A DNA stretch of 64,000 nucleotides from an uncultured Carboxylicivirga sp. GTDB taxonomy: Bacteria > Bacteroidota > Bacteroidia > Bacteroidales > Marinilabiliaceae. Within the stretch, counting starts at the first letter, position 1; each line of letters starts with the position of its first letter. The position numbers were made by a program, and so were the translations under genes. Under the pieces are notes generated by a model. That model did no database searches and had not been told where the DNA came from. It worked only from the letters and a program-made list of their open reading frames with translations. The stretch lies in the NCBI GenBank assembly GCA_947491945.1, contig CANLLN010000005.1, positions 1 to 64,000 on the forward strand, in the 5' to 3' direction. Below, in pieces: positions 49,121-58,256 of the stretch.

Positions 49121-50605
49121 ATGATACACACTTACGACCTAGTTGTTATTGGCAGCGGCCCCGCCGGTTTCTCATCCGCCATTCGCGCATTAGACTATGG
49201 ATTAAATGTTTGCATAATTGAAGGCAAGCACTTGGGCGGCGCAGGCATTATGAACGGCGCTCTCACCTCCAAAACCATGTATGAACTATCCATGGATTAC
49301 GCCATCGCCGCACGCGTTGATCGAGGCTATCGTGTATCATCACTCAGTGTTAATTTTGAGAAGGTCAAGAAAACCGTAATTCAGGCTGCCAAAGAAAAGC
49401 AGTATCAAATGCTCAGTCAGATTGAAACCTTTTCGCCGGCACAGAACAAAAAAGGCGCTTTAACCATTGAGTACGGCTGGGCCGCCTTTGTTGACAGCGA
49501 CCACATTGAAGTAAGTAATGAAAATGATCGCAAACTTATTAAAGGTAAGAATTTTGTGATTGCCACCGGGTCGCGCCCCCGCCACTACGAAGGCTTACAA
49601 ATTGATGGCCAACGTATCATTACCTCCGATGGCATTCTCGATCTGAAAGAATTTCCAGAACGCATGCTCATCATTGGCTCCGGCATCATTGGCTGCGAGT
49701 TTGCCACCATCTTTTCCAACTTTGGCCAAACAGAAGTACACCTGCTGGATCGATCCAACCGTGTGCTACCCTACGAAGATGACGATGTAAGTAACTTCGT
49801 GTCGCACAACCTGGAAACCAACGGTGTAAATATTCACCACACAGCCACCCTGCGTCACATTCGCAAGCACCCCAATCACCTGGAGGTTGTGCTTGACTAC
49901 CACGATGGACACAGTAAGGTAATTGAAGTGGATGTGGCACTGGTGGCCATTGGTCGTGTTCCCAATACCGAAGGCCTCCAGTTGGAGAAAATTGGCATTG
50001 AGCTACACAAAAACGGCACCATTCCTATCAAAGACGACTGCCTTTTGGAAGATGACAAAGGCCACTGCCATGTGTATGCCGCGGGTGATGTTACCGGACA
50101 CACGCAACTGTATAGCGTAGCTGAATTTCAGGGACGCCTGGCGGCCGAAAAAATTGGTAATGTACCGGAATATCCCCTGGACTACTCCCACATGAGCACT
50201 CTTATGTTCTTTAAACCGGAGGTAGCGGCCGTTGGCGCCAACGAAAAAATGCTACAAAAAAAGAAGATCGCCTATAAGGCTGCCTATTACTCCAACCAGT
50301 TGGTTAACCGCGCTATCGCTATGCGCAACACCAATGGCTTTGTAAAAATACTTGTGAGTAACGATGAGGAGCAACGCATATTGGGCATGCGCGCTGCAGG
50401 CCCCCAGGCATCAGCCTTTATTGTATCGGTAGCCCACCTAATTAATCAGGGCAATAGCCTGCACGAAGTACTTAAAATATTTTATCCTCACCCCAGCATA
50501 CCGGAAGGCATACAAGAATGCCTGCGCACCCTCAGTGGCAAATCTATCTTCAAACCCGAAGCATTTCCCGACCTCATCAACATCAGAGAGTGGCGACCTG
50601 AATAA
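49121..50605 (+). CDS. FAD-dependent oxidoreductase, SthA/Lpd fold without redox cysteines
   Basis: A 494-residue flavoprotein of the pyridine nucleotide-disulfide oxidoreductase family. FAD site VIGSGPAGFSSAIRA at 10-24; NAD(P) site LIIGSGIIGCEFATIF; second FAD motif HVYAAGDVTGHTQL. In the region where lipoamide dehydrogenase has GGxCxNxGCxPSK this protein reads GGAGIMNGALTSK: both cysteine positions (42 and 47) are Gly and Ala. A disulfide mechanism is thus excluded, and a soluble transhydrogenase (SthA-like) or other hydride-transfer role is the best guess. The C-terminal segment PHPSIPEGIQECL keeps the His/Glu region of the dimer interface. It is a single gene. Confidence 0.72.
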   Translation: MIHTYDLVVIGSGPAGFSSAIRALDYGLNVCIIEGKHLGGAGIMNGALTSKTMYELSMDYAIAARVDRGYRVSSLSVNFEKVKKTVIQAAKEKQYQMLSQIETFSPAQNKKGALTIEYGWAAFVDSDHIEVSNENDRKLIKGKNFVIATGSRPRHYEGLQIDGQRIITSDGILDLKEFPERMLIIGSGIIGCEFATIFSNFGQTEVHLLDRSNRVLPYEDDDVSNFVSHNLETNGVNIHHTATLRHIRKHPNHLEVVLDYHDGHSKVIEVDVALVAIGRVPNTEGLQLEKIGIELHKNGTIPIKDDCLLEDDKGHCHVYAAGDVTGHTQLYSVAEFQGRLAAEKIGNVPEYPLDYSHMSTLMFFKPEVAAVGANEKMLQKKKIAYKAAYYSNQLVNRAIAMRNTNGFVKILVSNDEEQRILGMRAAGPQASAFIVSVAHLINQGNSLHEVLKIFYPHPSIPEGIQECLRTLSGKSIFKPEAFPDLINIREWRPE

Positions 50606-50655
50606 AGCAATACCCCTCCGTTTAGAATGAGTATAAATAACTATTATGAATGACG

Positions 50656-50677
50656 GCGCAAGTAAAAACTGCGCTTT
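50656..50677 (+). terminator. weak terminator-like hairpin
   Basis: GCGC, bulged A, AGT paired with ACT, GCGC around an AAAA loop, followed by only three T. It lies 50 bases after the flavoprotein stop and just ahead of the lysine operon promoter. Confidence 0.4.
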
Positions 50678-50683
50678 ATCATG

Positions 50684-50712
50684 TTGTATTTTTAACTACA
50701 TCTTTATATTTG
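50684..50712 (+). promoter_or_regulatory. promoter of the lysine catabolic operon
   Basis: TTG (50684-50686), 18 bases, TATATTTG (50705-50712), an exact TAnnTTTG element. It is the only good promoter found ahead of the ten-gene operon. Confidence 0.7.
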
Positions 50713-50923
50713 TGTATATTTTAACATTTATCACAGTGTGTTAATCTATATAAATATGCATTGGGTATTTAAATTTATCTACGACAAGTTTGAACGCATA
50801 GAAGTTACTGACTTCTAAATCTGCCCGTTACAGTCTCGCCAGACACGTAACTACTTGTTTGCACCCACACATTTAGCCCCCCTGGGCCCCTCCACACATT
50901 GAAAAGTTCAAAAATATAATATT
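50713..50923 (+). other. leader of the lysine operon
   Basis: About 200 transcribed, apparently untranslated bases. A perfect hairpin TAGAAGT-TACTG-ACTTCTA lies at 50799-50817. The last 60 bases are C-rich (CCCCCCTGGGCCCCTCC around 50877-50893), unlike most leaders here. I do not recognise the lysine riboswitch core or another known riboswitch. Confidence 0.4.
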
Positions 50924-52171
50924 ATGGAAGCAAAGAAGCTACAATTAGAGAAGTCATTAAACGAATTAGAAAAAGGTAGAACCCTGATTCCCGGCGGAGT
51001 ATTAGGCATTCGTCGCCCCTATAACTTCGTAGAAGGTGAGTTCCCCATTTATTTCGATCATGGTCAGGGTGGACGCGTTACCGACATCGACGGTAACGAA
51101 TACATCGACTATCTGTGTGCCTACGGCCCTATAATACTGGGGAACCGCGAGAAGGAAGTGGACGACGCAGTGATTGAACAAATTCAGAACAAAGGTTTTT
51201 GTTTCTCACTAACACAGACCTATCAAAACATGCTGGCCGAAAAAATGAACGAACTCATTCCCTGCGCCGAAATGAGTCTGTTTGTTTGCACAGGTTCTGA
51301 TGCTACCACCACAGCCATTCGTTTGGCCCGTTCCTACACTCAGCGTAACAAGGTGATGCGCTGCGGTTATCATGGCTGGCACGACTGGTGCGTGGAAGTA
51401 AAAGGCGGCATCCCCAAAAAGTTATATGAAGACGTGCATGAGTTTGAGTATAACAACCTGGATTCGCTGGAAAATCTACTGAAAGAATACGGTGACGATA
51501 CCGCAGCGGTTATCATCACGCCCCTGGGGCATCCCCTGGCGGCACCCATTACCGAGCCCAAGGCCGGTTTCCTCGAAGGCGTAAAGGCCTTGTGTGAACA
51601 ATACGGCGTGGTGCTGATCTTTGACGAAATTCGCACCGGTTTCCGTGCCAGCATTGGCGGAGCGCAAAAGCTCTACAAAGTAACACCCGACCTGGCCGTT
51701 TTTGGCAAGGCCATGGCCAACGGATATCCCATAGGAGCCGTTACCGGGAAGGCTGAAATTATGAAAGAGGGTGAGTCCAATGTTTTCATCTCCTCCACCT
51801 TCTTCCCCAACAGTCTGAGCTATATAGCCGCCCTTAAAACCATTGAAATACTTCAACGCGACAAGGTGCTGGACAAAATTTGGGAAAAAGGCGAAGAGTT
51901 TAACGGAAAAATTGAGAAGCTGCTGACGAAATATCCGGTTGGAGCACGCATTAGTGGTATTGCTCCAATGATGTTCATCACTTTTGATAAAGATGAAGAT
52001 GGAAGCTACAAAAAGAAACGCAACGATTTCTACACTCAACTGATTCGTCGCAAAGTATTCCTGCAGCCCTATCACCATGGTTACATCTGCCATCGTCATA
52101 CACAGGAAGACCTGGACTACACTGTGAAGGCCATTGAAGAAGCCCTGCAATATTTAACTGATAATTACTAA
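50924..52171 (+). CDS. kat: class III aminotransferase, probable acyl-CoA beta-transaminase (Kat)
   Basis: A 415-residue PLP enzyme of the glutamate-1-semialdehyde-aminotransferase-like group. CTGSDATTTAIRLAR is the phosphate-binding segment, GYHGWHDW at 148-155 stacks on PLP, D234 in IFDEIRTGFR binds the pyridine nitrogen and K262 in VFGKAMANGYPIG is the Schiff-base lysine. Heme-synthesis GSAM is unlikely: the gene heads a lysine-degradation operon that lacks the ammonia-lyase Kal. The acyl-CoA beta-transaminase Kat, first described from an anaerobic-digester metagenome, is a class III aminotransferase doing the replacement step, 3-aminobutyryl-CoA + 2-oxoglutarate to acetoacetyl-CoA + glutamate. 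That assignment is by family and context. Confidence 0.75.
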   Translation: MEAKKLQLEKSLNELEKGRTLIPGGVLGIRRPYNFVEGEFPIYFDHGQGGRVTDIDGNEYIDYLCAYGPIILGNREKEVDDAVIEQIQNKGFCFSLTQTYQNMLAEKMNELIPCAEMSLFVCTGSDATTTAIRLARSYTQRNKVMRCGYHGWHDWCVEVKGGIPKKLYEDVHEFEYNNLDSLENLLKEYGDDTAAVIITPLGHPLAAPITEPKAGFLEGVKALCEQYGVVLIFDEIRTGFRASIGGAQKLYKVTPDLAVFGKAMANGYPIGAVTGKAEIMKEGESNVFISSTFFPNSLSYIAALKTIEILQRDKVLDKIWEKGEEFNGKIEKLLTKYPVGARISGIAPMMFITFDKDEDGSYKKKRNDFYTQLIRRKVFLQPYHHGYICHRHTQEDLDYTVKAIEEALQYLTDNY

Positions 52172-52180
52172 ACACAAAGT

Positions 52181-52214
52181 ACCGCTGAGGCTCTGAAGGG
52201 TCTCAGTGGTTTTA
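52181..52214 (+). terminator. internal terminator-like hairpin after kat
   Basis: Stem ACCGCTGAG / CTCAGTGGT (one G-U pair), 12-base loop, then a T4 run. It lies between the first and second genes of the operon, 14 bases before the next start, and may reduce downstream transcription relative to kat. Confidence 0.5.
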
Positions 52215-52227
52215 AACCCTCCCCGAT

Positions 52228-53211
52228 ATGAGCAATCAACAATTAAAAAACGGTATTGGCGAACTATTTATGTCGCCCGATGCCGACCAAATGCGGGACT
52301 TTCTGCGCCACAAAAAAAAGCAACTAAAAAGCAAGGTGACAACAGTATCAGAGGCCATCGACACACTGGTGAATGATGGCGACTACCTGGCCATTGGTGG
52401 CTTTGGCGGCGTACGCATACCCACGGCACTGATTCATGAAATCATTCGCAAAAAGAAAAAAGATCTGGGCTTTGCCGGTCATGTATCCACGCACGATTGT
52501 CAGCTGCTGAGTGCCGGTCAATCTTTTAATCGCTGCGATGCGGCCTACATCGTGGGCTTGGAAGCACGGGGACTGTCTAAAAACTCGCGCCGCATGTTCG
52601 AATCAGGTAATGTGAAGGTAACAGAATGGTCCAATGGAGCCCTGTCGTGGCGCTTTAAGGCAGCCGCCATGGGTTTGCCCTATCTGCCCTCACGCGTAAT
52701 GCTAGGCACCGATACCTTTAAACACTCGGCTGCCAAAGAAGTAGCCTGCCCATTCACAGGACAAAAGCTAGCCGCTCTGCCAGCCCTCTATCCTGATGTG
52801 GCCATCATTCATGTGCACCGTGCCGATGTGTACGGCAACTGCCAAATCGATGGTATCCTAGTGGCCGATGATGATATTGCCAAAGCCTCCAAGCGCGTTA
52901 TCATCACCACTGAAAAAATCATATCCAACGAAGAAATACGACGCGAACCCTCAAAAACTGTTATCCCCTACTGGTGTGTAGATGCCGTGATTGAAGTTCC
53001 CTTTGGTTCCTATCCTGGCAATATGCCGGGCGAATACTTCTCTGACGAAGAACATCTTACCGATTGGTTAATGACCGAAAAGGACGAGGAAGCATTGAAA
53101 AAGTTTATCGATCACCATATCCTGTCGTCAAAAGACTTTTACGACTACCTATCGAAGAATGGCGGCATGAACAAGATGCGCAAACTCATGAAAGATGAAC
53201 ACCTGTACTAA
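52228..53211 (+). CDS. family I CoA-transferase, subunit A
   Basis: A 327-residue alpha subunit similar in size and features to glutaconate CoA-transferase A. LAIGGFGGVRIPTALI is the GxGGF-type CoA-binding motif and DVAIIHVHRADVYGNCQID is the family segment before the C-terminal half. In lysine degradation the enzyme can load CoA onto the acetoacetate released by Kce. The actual donor and acceptor are not readable from sequence. Subunit B follows after 20 bases. Confidence 0.85.
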   Translation: MSNQQLKNGIGELFMSPDADQMRDFLRHKKKQLKSKVTTVSEAIDTLVNDGDYLAIGGFGGVRIPTALIHEIIRKKKKDLGFAGHVSTHDCQLLSAGQSFNRCDAAYIVGLEARGLSKNSRRMFESGNVKVTEWSNGALSWRFKAAAMGLPYLPSRVMLGTDTFKHSAAKEVACPFTGQKLAALPALYPDVAIIHVHRADVYGNCQIDGILVADDDIAKASKRVIITTEKIISNEEIRREPSKTVIPYWCVDAVIEVPFGSYPGNMPGEYFSDEEHLTDWLMTEKDEEALKKFIDHHILSSKDFYDYLSKNGGMNKMRKLMKDEHLY

Positions 53212-53231
53212 CAATAAAAATACCCAACAAC

Positions 53232-54008
53232 ATGGAAAATTCATATAATCCAATGGAGCTGATGATTACGATTGCCGCACGTAGTCTGGAAGACGGCGCA
53301 ATGGTGGTCGTTGGAACAGGTGTTCCGGTGGCTGCTGCCATGCTGGCACAGATGACCCAGTCACCCAACCTCACAATTATGTTTGAGGCCGGCGGAATAG
53401 CACCCCTACTGCCCACCATGCCCATCTCAGTAGGCGATTCGCGCACCACCCACAAAGGACTGAAAGCTACTTCCATGGCCGAGATTATGGAATTATGCCA
53501 GGCCGGCGTGGTGGATTACTGCTTCCTGGGAGGGGCACAGATTGATCAATTTGGCAACCTCAATTCCACCCTTATCGGCGATGATTACAACAAGCCCAAA
53601 ACACGCTTCCCCGGCAGTGGCGGTGCCAACGACCTTGCCTCGCTGTGCTGGCGTACCCTGGTGGTAACGCCCCAAAACCCCAAGCGCTTTGCCAATAAGG
53701 TAGATTTCATCACATCGCCGGGCTATCTGGAAGGAGGTACCTCGCGCACCGATGCCGGACTACCGGCTCACACCGGCCCCTATAAGGTAATTACCGATAT
53801 CGGTGTATATGGTTATCATCCCACTTCCAAAGCCATGATGTTATTGTCCTTGCATCCCGGAAAAACACTGGAGGATGTGAAAGCCAATGCACAGTTCGAC
53901 ATCATCATACCCGATGACTACAAAACAACACTTAAACCCAGCGCCGAGGAACTAAAAATATTGCGTGAGAAAGTAGATCCATGCGGCGTGATCATTGGAC
54001 GTGGCTAA
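53232..54008 (+). CDS. family I CoA-transferase, subunit B
   Basis: A 258-residue beta subunit. The catalytic glutamate is probably E52 in IMFEAGGIAPLLP, matching the E-(A/S/N)-G motif of family I. VDYCFLGGAQIDQFGNLNST and FPGSGGANDLASLC are further conserved segments. It forms a heterodimer or octamer with the preceding subunit. In this operon it should interconvert acetoacetate and acetoacetyl-CoA using acetyl-CoA or another acyl-CoA (inference). Confidence 0.85.
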   Translation: MENSYNPMELMITIAARSLEDGAMVVVGTGVPVAAAMLAQMTQSPNLTIMFEAGGIAPLLPTMPISVGDSRTTHKGLKATSMAEIMELCQAGVVDYCFLGGAQIDQFGNLNSTLIGDDYNKPKTRFPGSGGANDLASLCWRTLVVTPQNPKRFANKVDFITSPGYLEGGTSRTDAGLPAHTGPYKVITDIGVYGYHPTSKAMMLLSLHPGKTLEDVKANAQFDIIIPDDYKTTLKPSAEELKILREKVDPCGVIIGRG

Positions 54009-54060
54009 TAACCCCTTCTTCACACCCACACCTTTAATCAACAACTAAAACTCTGAAAAA

Positions 54061-54888
54061 ATGAAAAAAATGATAATTACCTGTGCAGTCTGCGGGGCGG
54101 AAACCACCCGCGAGCACAATCCTAACCTACCCTTAACACCACTAGAGATTGCCGAAGCCACTTACGATGCCTACAAGGCCGGTGCCGCTATTGTGCACCT
54201 GCATGTACGCGATAAGAATGGTGGACCCACGCAGGATCCGGAAGTATTTAAAGAGGCCATACGACTCATTCGCGAGCGCTGCGACATTGTTATTGAAATA
54301 ACAACAGGAGGCGCCGTAGGCATGACCGATGACGAGCGGGTGGCGGTTATTAAAGAACTACAGCCTGAGATGGCCTCGCTGGACTGTGGCACCGTTAACT
54401 TCGGCGATGAATACATTGTAAATACCCTGCCGACCATGCGACGCTTTGCCAAAGAGATGAATAAATACCAGGTGCGTCCCACCCTCGAATGCTTCGACAT
54501 ATCGCATGTGACAGCTGCCGATATCCTGATTAAAGAAGGGCTGCTAACCCCTCCGTACCACTATGGCTTTGTAATGAATGTGCCGGCGGCCATCCCCTAC
54601 GATGTAGAACTGCTCAATCTGCTCGTAAATCGTATTCCAAAAGGTGCTTTCTGGACCGTGATGGGCGTTGGCAGAGCCTGTGTGCCGGCGCACTATGGAA
54701 CTTTTGCCCTTGGCAATGGCTTTATTCGTGTAGGCTTCGAGGACAATGTGTACTATTCGAAAGGTGTGCTGGCCGAGAGTAATGCACAGCTGGTAGAGCG
54801 CACGGCCAAACTATCGCGCGATGCGGGCTACGAAATTGCCACACCGGCCGATGTACGTGAAATATTGCAATTAAAAGGAATTCAATAA
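54061..54888 (+). CDS. kce: 3-keto-5-aminohexanoate cleavage enzyme
   Basis: A 275-residue TIM-barrel enzyme of the BKACE (DUF849) family: 5-amino-3-oxohexanoate + acetyl-CoA gives 3-aminobutyryl-CoA + acetoacetate. The zinc ligands H46 and H48 are in HLHVRD and E227 in VGFEDN, the same set as in the characterised Cloacamonas enzyme (H46, H48, E230). MGVGRACVPAH and SLDCGTVNFGDE are other family segments. The operon position before kdd supports Kce over other BKACE activities. Confidence 0.93.
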   Translation: MKKMIITCAVCGAETTREHNPNLPLTPLEIAEATYDAYKAGAAIVHLHVRDKNGGPTQDPEVFKEAIRLIRERCDIVIEITTGGAVGMTDDERVAVIKELQPEMASLDCGTVNFGDEYIVNTLPTMRRFAKEMNKYQVRPTLECFDISHVTAADILIKEGLLTPPYHYGFVMNVPAAIPYDVELLNLLVNRIPKGAFWTVMGVGRACVPAHYGTFALGNGFIRVGFEDNVYYSKGVLAESNAQLVERTAKLSRDAGYEIATPADVREILQLKGIQ

Positions 54889-54966
54889 TGTCTTTAAAAG
54901 ACAGATTTAACTACAAAGTCTATTGATTCCACAAACGAAAAGCTATCAGCAATTAGCTTTCTTTTA
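54889..54966 (+). other. two hairpins between kce and kdd
   Basis: TGTCTT/AAGACA at 54889-54903 starts directly after the kce stop. AAAGCTA/TAGCTTT at 54938-54960 is followed by CTTTTA and so resembles a weak terminator. They occupy most of the 91-base gap and may tune expression of the downstream genes. Confidence 0.4.
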
Positions 54967-54979
54967 TCTACGATAAAAA

Positions 54980-56020
54980 ATGAAGATAGGAAACAAATAC
55001 GGTACACACCGGGTCATCGAACCCCAAGGCGTACTCCCCCAACCGGCCACCAAGGTGAACAATAACATAAATACCCTCTACGACAATGAACTGCTCATTG
55101 ATGTGGACGTGCTAAATATTGACTCCGCCAGCTTTACACAGATTAAAGAGGAGGCCAACGGAGACAAGGAAGCCATCAAATCCATTATTTTGGATATCGT
55201 ATCAAAGCAGGGAAAAATGAAAAACCCGGTTACCGGGTCAGGGGGCATGCTCATTGGCACCGTCAACAAGATAGGCCCGGCGCTGCAAGGTAAAATTGAC
55301 TTGAAGGAAGGCGATCGTATTGCCACCCTGATATCGCTCTCCCTAACCCCGCTGCGCATCGATGAGATACTGGATATTAAGACCGACATAGACCAGGTAA
55401 GAATCAAGGGAAAAGCCATTCTTTTTGAGAGCGGCATATATGCCAAACTACCTGATGACCTTTCGGAAACTCTGTCGCTGGCGGTACTGGATGTATGTGG
55501 TGCCCCCGCACAAACTGCACGTCTGGTGAAAGAAGGTGATACAGTGGTAGTGCTGGGTGCCGGTGGTAAATCCGGAATTTTATGTTGTGCCGTGGCTAAA
55601 CAGATGGTAGGTGACCAGGGACTGGTCATCGGCGCTGATTATTCCGATGAAAACATAGAACGTCTTCGTCAGGTGGAGGTATGCCACAAGGCCATAAAGC
55701 TGAATGCCACCGATGCACTGGGCTGCTATCAGACCATCGAAGCATTGAGTGAGGGAAAAATGGCCGATGTGGTAATTAACAATGTTAACATACCCAACAC
55801 AGAGATGGGCAGCATTTTAATGTGCAAAGAGCGTGGAACCGTGTATTTCTTCAGCATGGCAACCTCTTTTACCAAGGCGGCGCTGGGTGCCGAAGGCGTG
55901 GGCAAAGACGTGAATATGCTCATCGGCAACGGATATGCTGTGGGGCATGCCAACATGGCCATCGACATTTTAAGAAGGAATAAAAAAATCAGAAGCCTAT
56001 ACGAAGAACTGTACACATAA
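54980..56020 (+). CDS. kdd: L-erythro-3,5-diaminohexanoate dehydrogenase
   Basis: A 346-residue NAD(P)-dependent oxidative deaminase forming 5-amino-3-oxohexanoate and ammonia from 3,5-diaminohexanoate. The nucleotide site is VVLGAGGKSGILCCAVA. Start and middle segments (YGTHRVIEPQGVLPQPA, PVTGSGGMLIGTVN) agree with characterised Kdd. It lies between kce and kamA as in other lysine fermenters. Confidence 0.92.
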   Translation: MKIGNKYGTHRVIEPQGVLPQPATKVNNNINTLYDNELLIDVDVLNIDSASFTQIKEEANGDKEAIKSIILDIVSKQGKMKNPVTGSGGMLIGTVNKIGPALQGKIDLKEGDRIATLISLSLTPLRIDEILDIKTDIDQVRIKGKAILFESGIYAKLPDDLSETLSLAVLDVCGAPAQTARLVKEGDTVVVLGAGGKSGILCCAVAKQMVGDQGLVIGADYSDENIERLRQVEVCHKAIKLNATDALGCYQTIEALSEGKMADVVINNVNIPNTEMGSILMCKERGTVYFFSMATSFTKAALGAEGVGKDVNMLIGNGYAVGHANMAIDILRRNKKIRSLYEELYT

Positions 56021-56073
56021 AAAGTGCTCAGTAATTAGTTCACTACGCAAGCATCGAACAAAAAATCTACACA

Positions 56074-57384
56074 ATGAAAAGAAAATTTACGAACGTTGAT
56101 TATAAAAGCATCCCCCTCTTTAAAGATGTAAGTGAGGAGGATTGGAACAACTGGAAGTGGCAGATGCGAAATGCCATTCGCGATGTACCCAGCTTACAAA
56201 AGGTATTACCCTTAAGCACAGAAGAACAGGAACACCTGGCCAGCACCCTGAAGAAATTCAAAATGGCTATTACTCCGTATTATGCGGCGCTGATGAGTAG
56301 GGAAGATGCCAAATGCCCGGTGCGCAAACTGGCCGTGCCAGCACTCAACGAGCTGCACATTGATGAGTCTGACTTAAGTGATCCTCTGCACGAAGATGTG
56401 GATTCGCCGGTACCCGGACTCACGCACCGTTATCCCGACCGCGCCTTACTGCTGGTAACCCATGAGTGTTCAATGTATTGCCGTCATTGCACTCGTCGAC
56501 GCATTGTGGGCGAAACCGATGAAGACATGGCCAAAGGACACTTAGAGCAGGCCTTTGAATACATTGCTCAAACACCCGAAATACGAGACATCGTCATCTC
56601 TGGCGGTGATCCACTGATCCTCAGCGACAATCGTCTTGACTATATCCTGGGAGAGCTGCGTAAGATCGATCATGTGGAGATTATTCGCATCGGCAGCCGC
56701 ATGCCGGTAGTATTACCCCAGCGCATCACCAATAACTTGTGCGAGATCATCAAAAAGCATCACCCCGTATATGTCAACACCCATTTTAATCACCCCAAGG
56801 AAATAACTGATGAAGCACGTTTAGCCTGTGAAAAACTGGCCAATGTTGGTGTCCAACTAGGCAACCAATCGGTACTGCTCAAAGGTATCAATGACTGCTC
56901 CAACATCATGAAAGCGCTAATGCACGACTTATTACGCATACGCGTGAAGCCTTATTATATCTATCAGTGCGACTTGTCCGAAGGAATATCTCACTTCCGC
57001 ACCACCATTTCCAAAGGCATTGAGATTATTGAGAACCTGCGTGGCCATACCACCGGAATGGCCGTACCTACCTTTGTTGTTGATGCACCCGGTGGCGGTG
57101 GCAAAATACCGGTGATGCCTGACTATCTGATTTCACAGACCGAGAAACGTGTGGTGCTGCGCAACTACGAAGGCATGATCACCAGCTACACACAACCCTC
57201 CGATTACCAAGGTCATAAAATTGAGGACTGTGATTTTTGCAGCGACGAAGCCCTGGTGGCCAAAGATGGTGTAGCCAAATTGCTGAATGAAGGCGGCACC
57301 ATCATTCCACAGTCACTTCGTCGCGAGAAACGCACCAATGGCAACAGCAAACACTATGTAAAGGCAAAAGCCGAGAGCAACTGA
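56074..57384 (+). CDS. kamA: L-lysine 2,3-aminomutase
   Basis: A 436-residue radical-SAM, PLP-dependent enzyme converting L-lysine to L-beta-lysine, the first step of the pathway. The cluster motif is C132-SMY-C136-RH-C139, followed by the family's TRRRIVG. PGGGGKIPVMPDY holds the PLP lysine, and CDFC near residue 390 belongs to the zinc-binding C-terminal part. Full length for the family. Oxygen-sensitive. EpmB-like enzymes are shorter and lack the C-terminal zinc region, and the operon context decides for KamA. Confidence 0.96.
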   Translation: MKRKFTNVDYKSIPLFKDVSEEDWNNWKWQMRNAIRDVPSLQKVLPLSTEEQEHLASTLKKFKMAITPYYAALMSREDAKCPVRKLAVPALNELHIDESDLSDPLHEDVDSPVPGLTHRYPDRALLLVTHECSMYCRHCTRRRIVGETDEDMAKGHLEQAFEYIAQTPEIRDIVISGGDPLILSDNRLDYILGELRKIDHVEIIRIGSRMPVVLPQRITNNLCEIIKKHHPVYVNTHFNHPKEITDEARLACEKLANVGVQLGNQSVLLKGINDCSNIMKALMHDLLRIRVKPYYIYQCDLSEGISHFRTTISKGIEIIENLRGHTTGMAVPTFVVDAPGGGGKIPVMPDYLISQTEKRVVLRNYEGMITSYTQPSDYQGHKIEDCDFCSDEALVAKDGVAKLLNEGGTIIPQSLRREKRTNGNSKHYVKAKAESN

Positions 57385-57392
57385 GAAGGTAT

Positions 57393-58256
57393 ATGAACAC
57401 AGGATACGCGCCATATCGCTTTACTAACACCACCACCTTTGTGATGGGCAACCGAAAGAATGCAGGTAAAACCACTTTTATGAACTGGGTTTTAAGCAGC
57501 ATTAGGAGGCTTGAATCACCGGCGTTTGCTACCATAGGGGTGGATGGTGAGCAACACGACCAGATTGATGGTCGTGCCAAGCCACAGGTTAAGTGCGAGC
57601 CGGGCGATGGTGTGGTAAGCAGCTATCCCATGTTGCAAAAAAGCAACGCTTTATTCAGGATAGAGAAGGCCTTTCCTATTAAAACACCCCTCGGCCAACT
57701 TGTTGCCGCCACAACCCTAAGGGCGGGTACACTTGAGCTGGTGGGCCCCGAACACAACGATCAGCTGCCGCTCATCACTGGTTTTCTTAAACATGAACTG
57801 GGTTATTCATCCCTAGTGATTGATGGAGCTGCCAGTCGTTTAACGCCGGTTGGGGCACTGTCCGACAGTGGCTTCTGCTACGTGCTTAACATCGACCGGC
57901 GCAACCTGAAGAAAGCCTTAGAACTGATGCAACTGTTGGCCTTTGGTGCAGCACTGAAAACCGCAACAGCCGGAGAGGAAGTGCATAGCATAGAGGGTGC
58001 CTTAACCGCCGCCCGCCTGCATACCTTGCCATCCGGATGTAAAGCTATTGAAGTAAATAATCTTACATCGCTCTTTTTGAGCTATGCACAACTTCAGAGC
58101 CTCACTTCAAATACCATACTGCGCGTACGACATCCACTTGAACTGCGTGCTTTTGTAATCATCCTCAAAGACATTACAGAAGCAGAATTTGAACAGCTTT
58201 ATCGCAGCAAAGGCATTAACACACCCTTAATCCACAACCCTTATGTGCATTCGTAA
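57393..58256 (+). CDS. kamB: KamB-like P-loop protein, probable aminomutase reactivase subunit
   Basis: A 287-residue protein found between kamA and kamD in lysine-fermenting bacteria. A P-loop is visible at 19-28 (GNRKNAGKTT); DSGFCYVLNIDRRN and SLVIDGAASRL may be the Walker B region. By context, and by the name used for this family in genome annotation, it should work with KamC to replace damaged B12 cofactor on lysine 5,6-aminomutase; I infer this and cannot see a catalytic proof. It starts 8 bases after kamA and overlaps kamC by 14 bases. Confidence 0.7.
   Translation: MNTGYAPYRFTNTTTFVMGNRKNAGKTTFMNWVLSSIRRLESPAFATIGVDGEQHDQIDGRAKPQVKCEPGDGVVSSYPMLQKSNALFRIEKAFPIKTPLGQLVAATTLRAGTLELVGPEHNDQLPLITGFLKHELGYSSLVIDGAASRLTPVGALSDSGFCYVLNIDRRNLKKALELMQLLAFGAALKTATAGEEVHSIEGALTAARLHTLPSGCKAIEVNNLTSLFLSYAQLQSLTSNTILRVRHPLELRAFVIILKDITEAEFEQLYRSKGINTPLIHNPYVHS

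Noticed and set aside
50713-50923. Lysine riboswitch in the leader of the lysine operon.
   Set aside because: The conserved multi-helix core of the lysine riboswitch was not recognised, and the function here is catabolic rather than biosynthetic.
57393-58256. KamB as a GTPase metallochaperone of the MeaB/ArgK type.
   Set aside because: Only a short P-loop is seen; the NKxD guanine-specificity motif and the family's other signatures are absent.
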